Translations under genes and position numbers: made by a program
Shown here: positions 61,726 to 64,000 of the stretch, piece by piece
How the letters are laid out: each line of letters starts with the position of its first letter
Numbering within the stretch: position 1 is the stretch's first letter
DNA from: Acidobacteriota bacterium
GTDB lineage: Bacteria; Acidobacteriota; Thermoanaerobaculia; Gp7-AA8
Reading direction: 5' to 3'
Length of the DNA stretch: 64,000 bases
Assembly (NCBI GenBank): GCA_003223645.1
Contig: QHVT01000005.1
Location: forward strand, 310,001-374,000
Notes under the pieces: generated by a model
Databases searched by the model: none
Told to the model about the DNA's origin: nothing
The model's input: the letters and a program-made list of their open reading frames with translations, nothing else

Positions 61726-62412
61726 TCACACTTCGAAGTTGAACACCTGCTCGCTCGGCGGTCCGAGCGGGGTTTGGTTCGGATCGACTCCCGTCACGTC
61801 GATGACGCGCTGTTTGAACCATGCGGCGAACGGCTCGGCCGTCTCGGCGTACTCCTGCACGCGATGCGGCTCGGCCATCGCGGTGACGCCGATGACGATC
61901 GGTCCCTCGCTCGCTTCCTGCAGGAACCACACTTCGCGCGGGACGCCGAATCCTTCGTAGAACGCGCGGGTCTCGTCGCGGCGCGCGCGCAGCTCGTTCG
62001 CGAACTCGAGCACGGCCTCGCGGCTGCGCGTCGGGTAGACGCGCGCGGAGAGCGTGATGCCGGGCGGCAACTTCGCGCCGGACGAATCGAAGATCAGTTC
62101 CGTCGGAGGGCCGAGGGGCTGTTCGGCGGGATCGATGCCGGAGAGATTGCGCACGCGGTCTTTGAACCACGCGGCGAAATGCTCGGTCGTCTGCGCGTAG
62201 TCGCGCGCGGCCTGCTCGAGCGGCTCGGCGATATCGGTGACGCCGATGAGCAGCGCGCCGTCCGGCCGCTCCTGATAGAACCACGACTCGCGTCGAACGC
62301 CGAAGCCGGTGTAGAAGCGCCGCGCGTCGGCGCCGCGCATCCGCACCTCCTCCGCAAACTCTTCGACTTCACGGCGACCGCACCGGACGGGAAACGCCCG
62401 CACGAGCAGCAT
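61726..62412 (-). CDS. Internally duplicated protein of unknown function
   Basis: A 228-residue protein from ATG 62412. Two tandem copies of about 100 residues are clear. EFAEEVRMRGADARRFYTGF matches EFANELRARRDETRAFYEGF. SWFYQERPDGALLIGVTDIA matches VWFLQEASEGPIVIGVTAMA. FAAWFKDRVRNLSGIDPAEQ matches FAAWFKQRVIDVTGVDPNQT. Each copy ends LGPPTELIFD or LGPPSEQVFN. It is probably a pseudo-dimeric alpha/beta protein, perhaps of the dimeric alpha-beta barrel type. No family name is certain. It is divergent from selB. Confidence 0.7.
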   Translation of the reverse strand: MLLVRAFPVRCGRREVEEFAEEVRMRGADARRFYTGFGVRRESWFYQERPDGALLIGVTDIAEPLEQAARDYAQTTEHFAAWFKDRVRNLSGIDPAEQPLGPPTELIFDSSGAKLPPGITLSARVYPTRSREAVLEFANELRARRDETRAFYEGFGVPREVWFLQEASEGPIVIGVTAMAEPHRVQEYAETAEPFAAWFKQRVIDVTGVDPNQTPLGPPSEQVFNFEV

Positions 62413-62457
62413 CAACGTTCTCCTTTGTGTTTGACGACAACGATACGATTCGCGCGC

Positions 62458-64000
62458 ATGTCGCGCAAGAAACGAGTGGTCGGGACCGCCGGACACATCG
62501 ACCACGGCAAAACGTCGCTGGTGCGGGCGCTGACCGGCGTGGACACCGACCGGCTCCCCGAGGAGAAGCGGCGCGGCATCACGATCGACCTCGGATTCGC
62601 GAGCTGGTTCACCAGCGAATACCAGATCGGATTCATCGACGTCCCCGGCCACGAGCGATTCGTGAAGAACATGCTGGCCGGCGTCGGCGGGATCGACAGC
62701 GCGCTGCTCGTCGTCGCCGCGGACGAGTCCATCAAGCCGCAGACGCGCGAGCATTTCGCCATCTGCCGGCTGTTGGGCATTCCGACGGGACTCGTCGCGA
62801 TCACCAAAAGCGATCTCGTGGACCGGGACATCATCGAATTAGTGAGACTCGAAATCGAAGATCTCGTTTCGGGAAGCTTTTTGGAAGGAAAATCGATCGT
62901 GCCGGTGAGCAGCACGACCGGCGCGGGGCTCGACGAGTTGCGCGAGGCGATTCTGCAGTCGGTGGCCAGCGTCCAGGACCGCGACGCGACGACACGCGTC
63001 TTTCGACTGCCGATCGATCGCGTGTTCACGATGAAGGGCTTCGGCTCGGTGATCACCGGCACGACGTACTCGGGGAGCGTGCGCGTCGAGGACGAAGTCG
63101 AAGTGCTGCCGGTAGGAAGGCGAAGCCGCGCGCGCGGAGTGCAGGTGCACGGTGAGCCGCGCGAGGAAGCGTCGGCGGGCGAGCGGACGTCGATGAATCT
63201 CGCCGACATTGCACTCGAGGATTTGCGTCGCGGGCAGCAGGTGCTGCATCCGAACACGCTGCGACCGTCGCAGATCATCACCGCGCGGCTGGAGCTGCTC
63301 GCCGACGCAAAGCCTTTGAAAGAACAAATCAGAATCCGTTTCCACCATTTGTCCGCCGAGCTCCTGGGCACGATCCGATTCGTCGACGACACGGAAGGCG
63401 AACTGCGCGCGGGACAGGCGTACGTGCAGATTCGATTGGAAGCGCCGGTCATCGCGGTGGTGGGCGACCGGTTCGTGATCCGCCGTTATTCACCGGCGTT
63501 CACGATCGGCGGCGGGGTGATTCTCGACGCGCATCTGCCGAAGCTGAGCCGCGGCACGCGTCCGGAAATTCTGGAGACGCTCGCGAGCGGCTCGCTGCCG
63601 GAGCGCGTCGAGCTGATGTCGAAGCTCGAAGGCTTGCGCGGACTGCCGCTCGACGAGATCCAGTCGCGCACCGGCATCCGTCGCGAGAAGCTCGCGAAGG
63701 ATTTGAAGCGCGTGCCGAACGTCGTCGTCACCGGCAACACGTACCTGCACCACGATGTCCTCGGCATATTTCGCAAGCGCGCGATGGAGCTCCTCGATCG
63801 CTATTTCAAGGACAACAAGATGGCGATGAACGTGCCGAAAGGGGAGTTCATCCAGAAACTGATTCCCGCCGGCGCGCCGGTGAACTTTCTGCTCGCCGAT
63901 CTCGCGAATCAGAAGATCGCCGTCGTGCAGGGCGACGCGCTGGACATCCCCGGCCGATCGAAAACATTGGGCGGAGCCGAAGGCGAGCTCGCGCGCATGA
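62458..64000 (+). CDS. selB: Selenocysteine-specific elongation factor SelB (3' end outside window)
   Basis: 514 codons are visible from ATG 62458; the rest is beyond the window. G1 [19 protein letters not shown], switch [28 protein letters not shown], and TKSD in place of NKxD, all as in SelB. Beta-barrel domains follow ([20 protein letters not shown], then [13 protein letters not shown]). The C-terminal winged helices that bind the SECIS element begin near [20 protein letters not shown]. It delivers Sec-tRNA to UGA codons. No selA, selD or tRNA-Sec is visible here. Confidence 0.93.
   Translation, partial: MSRKKRVVGTAGHIDHGKTSLVRALTGVDTDRLPEEKRRGITIDLGFASWFTSEYQIGFIDVPGHERFVKNMLAGVGGIDSALLVVAADESIKPQTREHFAICRLLGIPTGLVAITKSDLVDRDIIELVRLEIEDLVSGSFLEGKSIVPVSSTTGAGLDELREAILQSVASVQDRDATTRVFRLPIDRVFTMKGFGSVITGTTYSGSVRVEDEVEVLPVGRRSRARGVQVHGEPREEASAGERTSMNLADIALEDLRRGQQVLHPNTLRPSQIITARLELLADAKPLKEQIRIRFHHLSAELLGTIRFVDDTEGELRAGQAYVQIRLEAPVIAVVGDRFVIRRYSPAFTIGGGVILDAHLPKLSRGTRPEILETLASGSLPERVELMSKLEGLRGLPLDEIQSRTGIRREKLAKDLKRVPNVVVTGNTYLHHDVLGIFRKRAMELLDRYFKDNKMAMNVPKGEFIQKLIPAGAPVNFLLADLANQKIAVVQGDALDIPGRSKTLGGAEGELARM

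Overview
The window is G+C-rich bacterial chromosome, densely packed on both strands with mostly housekeeping genes. Gene content points to an Acidobacteriota-like organism. This rests on a bacillithiol (bshA/bshB/bshC) cluster, a Ser/Thr kinase fused to TolB-like and TPR regions, several Asp-box/beta-propeller proteins, many small Pro-rich membrane proteins and a SUF-only Fe-S operon. The phylum is an inference from gene content, not from a marker-gene tree.

Layout. 1-5.5 kb is accessory DNA. It holds the 3' part of a McrC-like nuclease fused to a beta-propeller, then a nuclease-NACHT-pentapeptide STAND ATPase (an NLR-like candidate antiphage pair), a decayed scrap of the helicase gene hrpB, two poorly supported small ORFs, and a degenerate tRNA-Asp with its terminator. 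5.6-10.2 kb: proS, a PH-like membrane protein and a lytic transglycosylase. 10.2-15.4 kb (minus strand): MglA-like GTPase, methyltransferase, bshC, bshB, bshA, a bacillithiol operon. 15.6-21 kb: Ser/Thr kinase, KDPG aldolase-like protein and a secreted Asp-box protein. 21.3-28.8 kb (plus strand): galU, a fused antitoxin-toxin, maf, an MCE protein, ddl, an ABC-exporter-like membrane protein and two small Pro-rich membrane proteins. 28.9-36.5 kb (minus strand): three small zinc-ribbon or membrane proteins, then the SUF operon (Rrf2 regulator, sufB, C, D, S, U, T). 36.6-48.4 kb: small unknowns, glyQ, glyS, a discoidin-like lipoprotein, ppdK, a YARHG-repeat protein, a VOC protein, a 21-bp minisatellite and a DedA protein. 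48.5-55.4 kb: two envelope glycosyltransferase genes, a two-component system and a YfhO-like protein. 55.4-64 kb: gpsA, plsY, a nucleotidyltransferase pair, cystathionine lyase/synthase and cysteine synthase genes, zinc-ribbon and DUF72 proteins, an internally duplicated unknown, and selB running off the right edge.

A second system overlies the genes. About two dozen imperfect palindromes of roughly 20-250 bp sit in the intergenic gaps. The large ones have arms built from tandem runs of a short word on one side and its reverse complement on the other. They fall into several word families, supply stop codons to genes, split operons, and in three cases lie in frame inside genes (bshC, a GT2 glycosyltransferase, sufD).

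The two observations most worth following are the NACHT/McrC-propeller pair at the left edge and this palindromic repeat system. Others of note are a methyltransferase co-encoded with bshC (possible N-methyl-bacillithiol), a single-ORF Phd-RelE fusion, and a 21-bp minisatellite that can encode perfect heptads.
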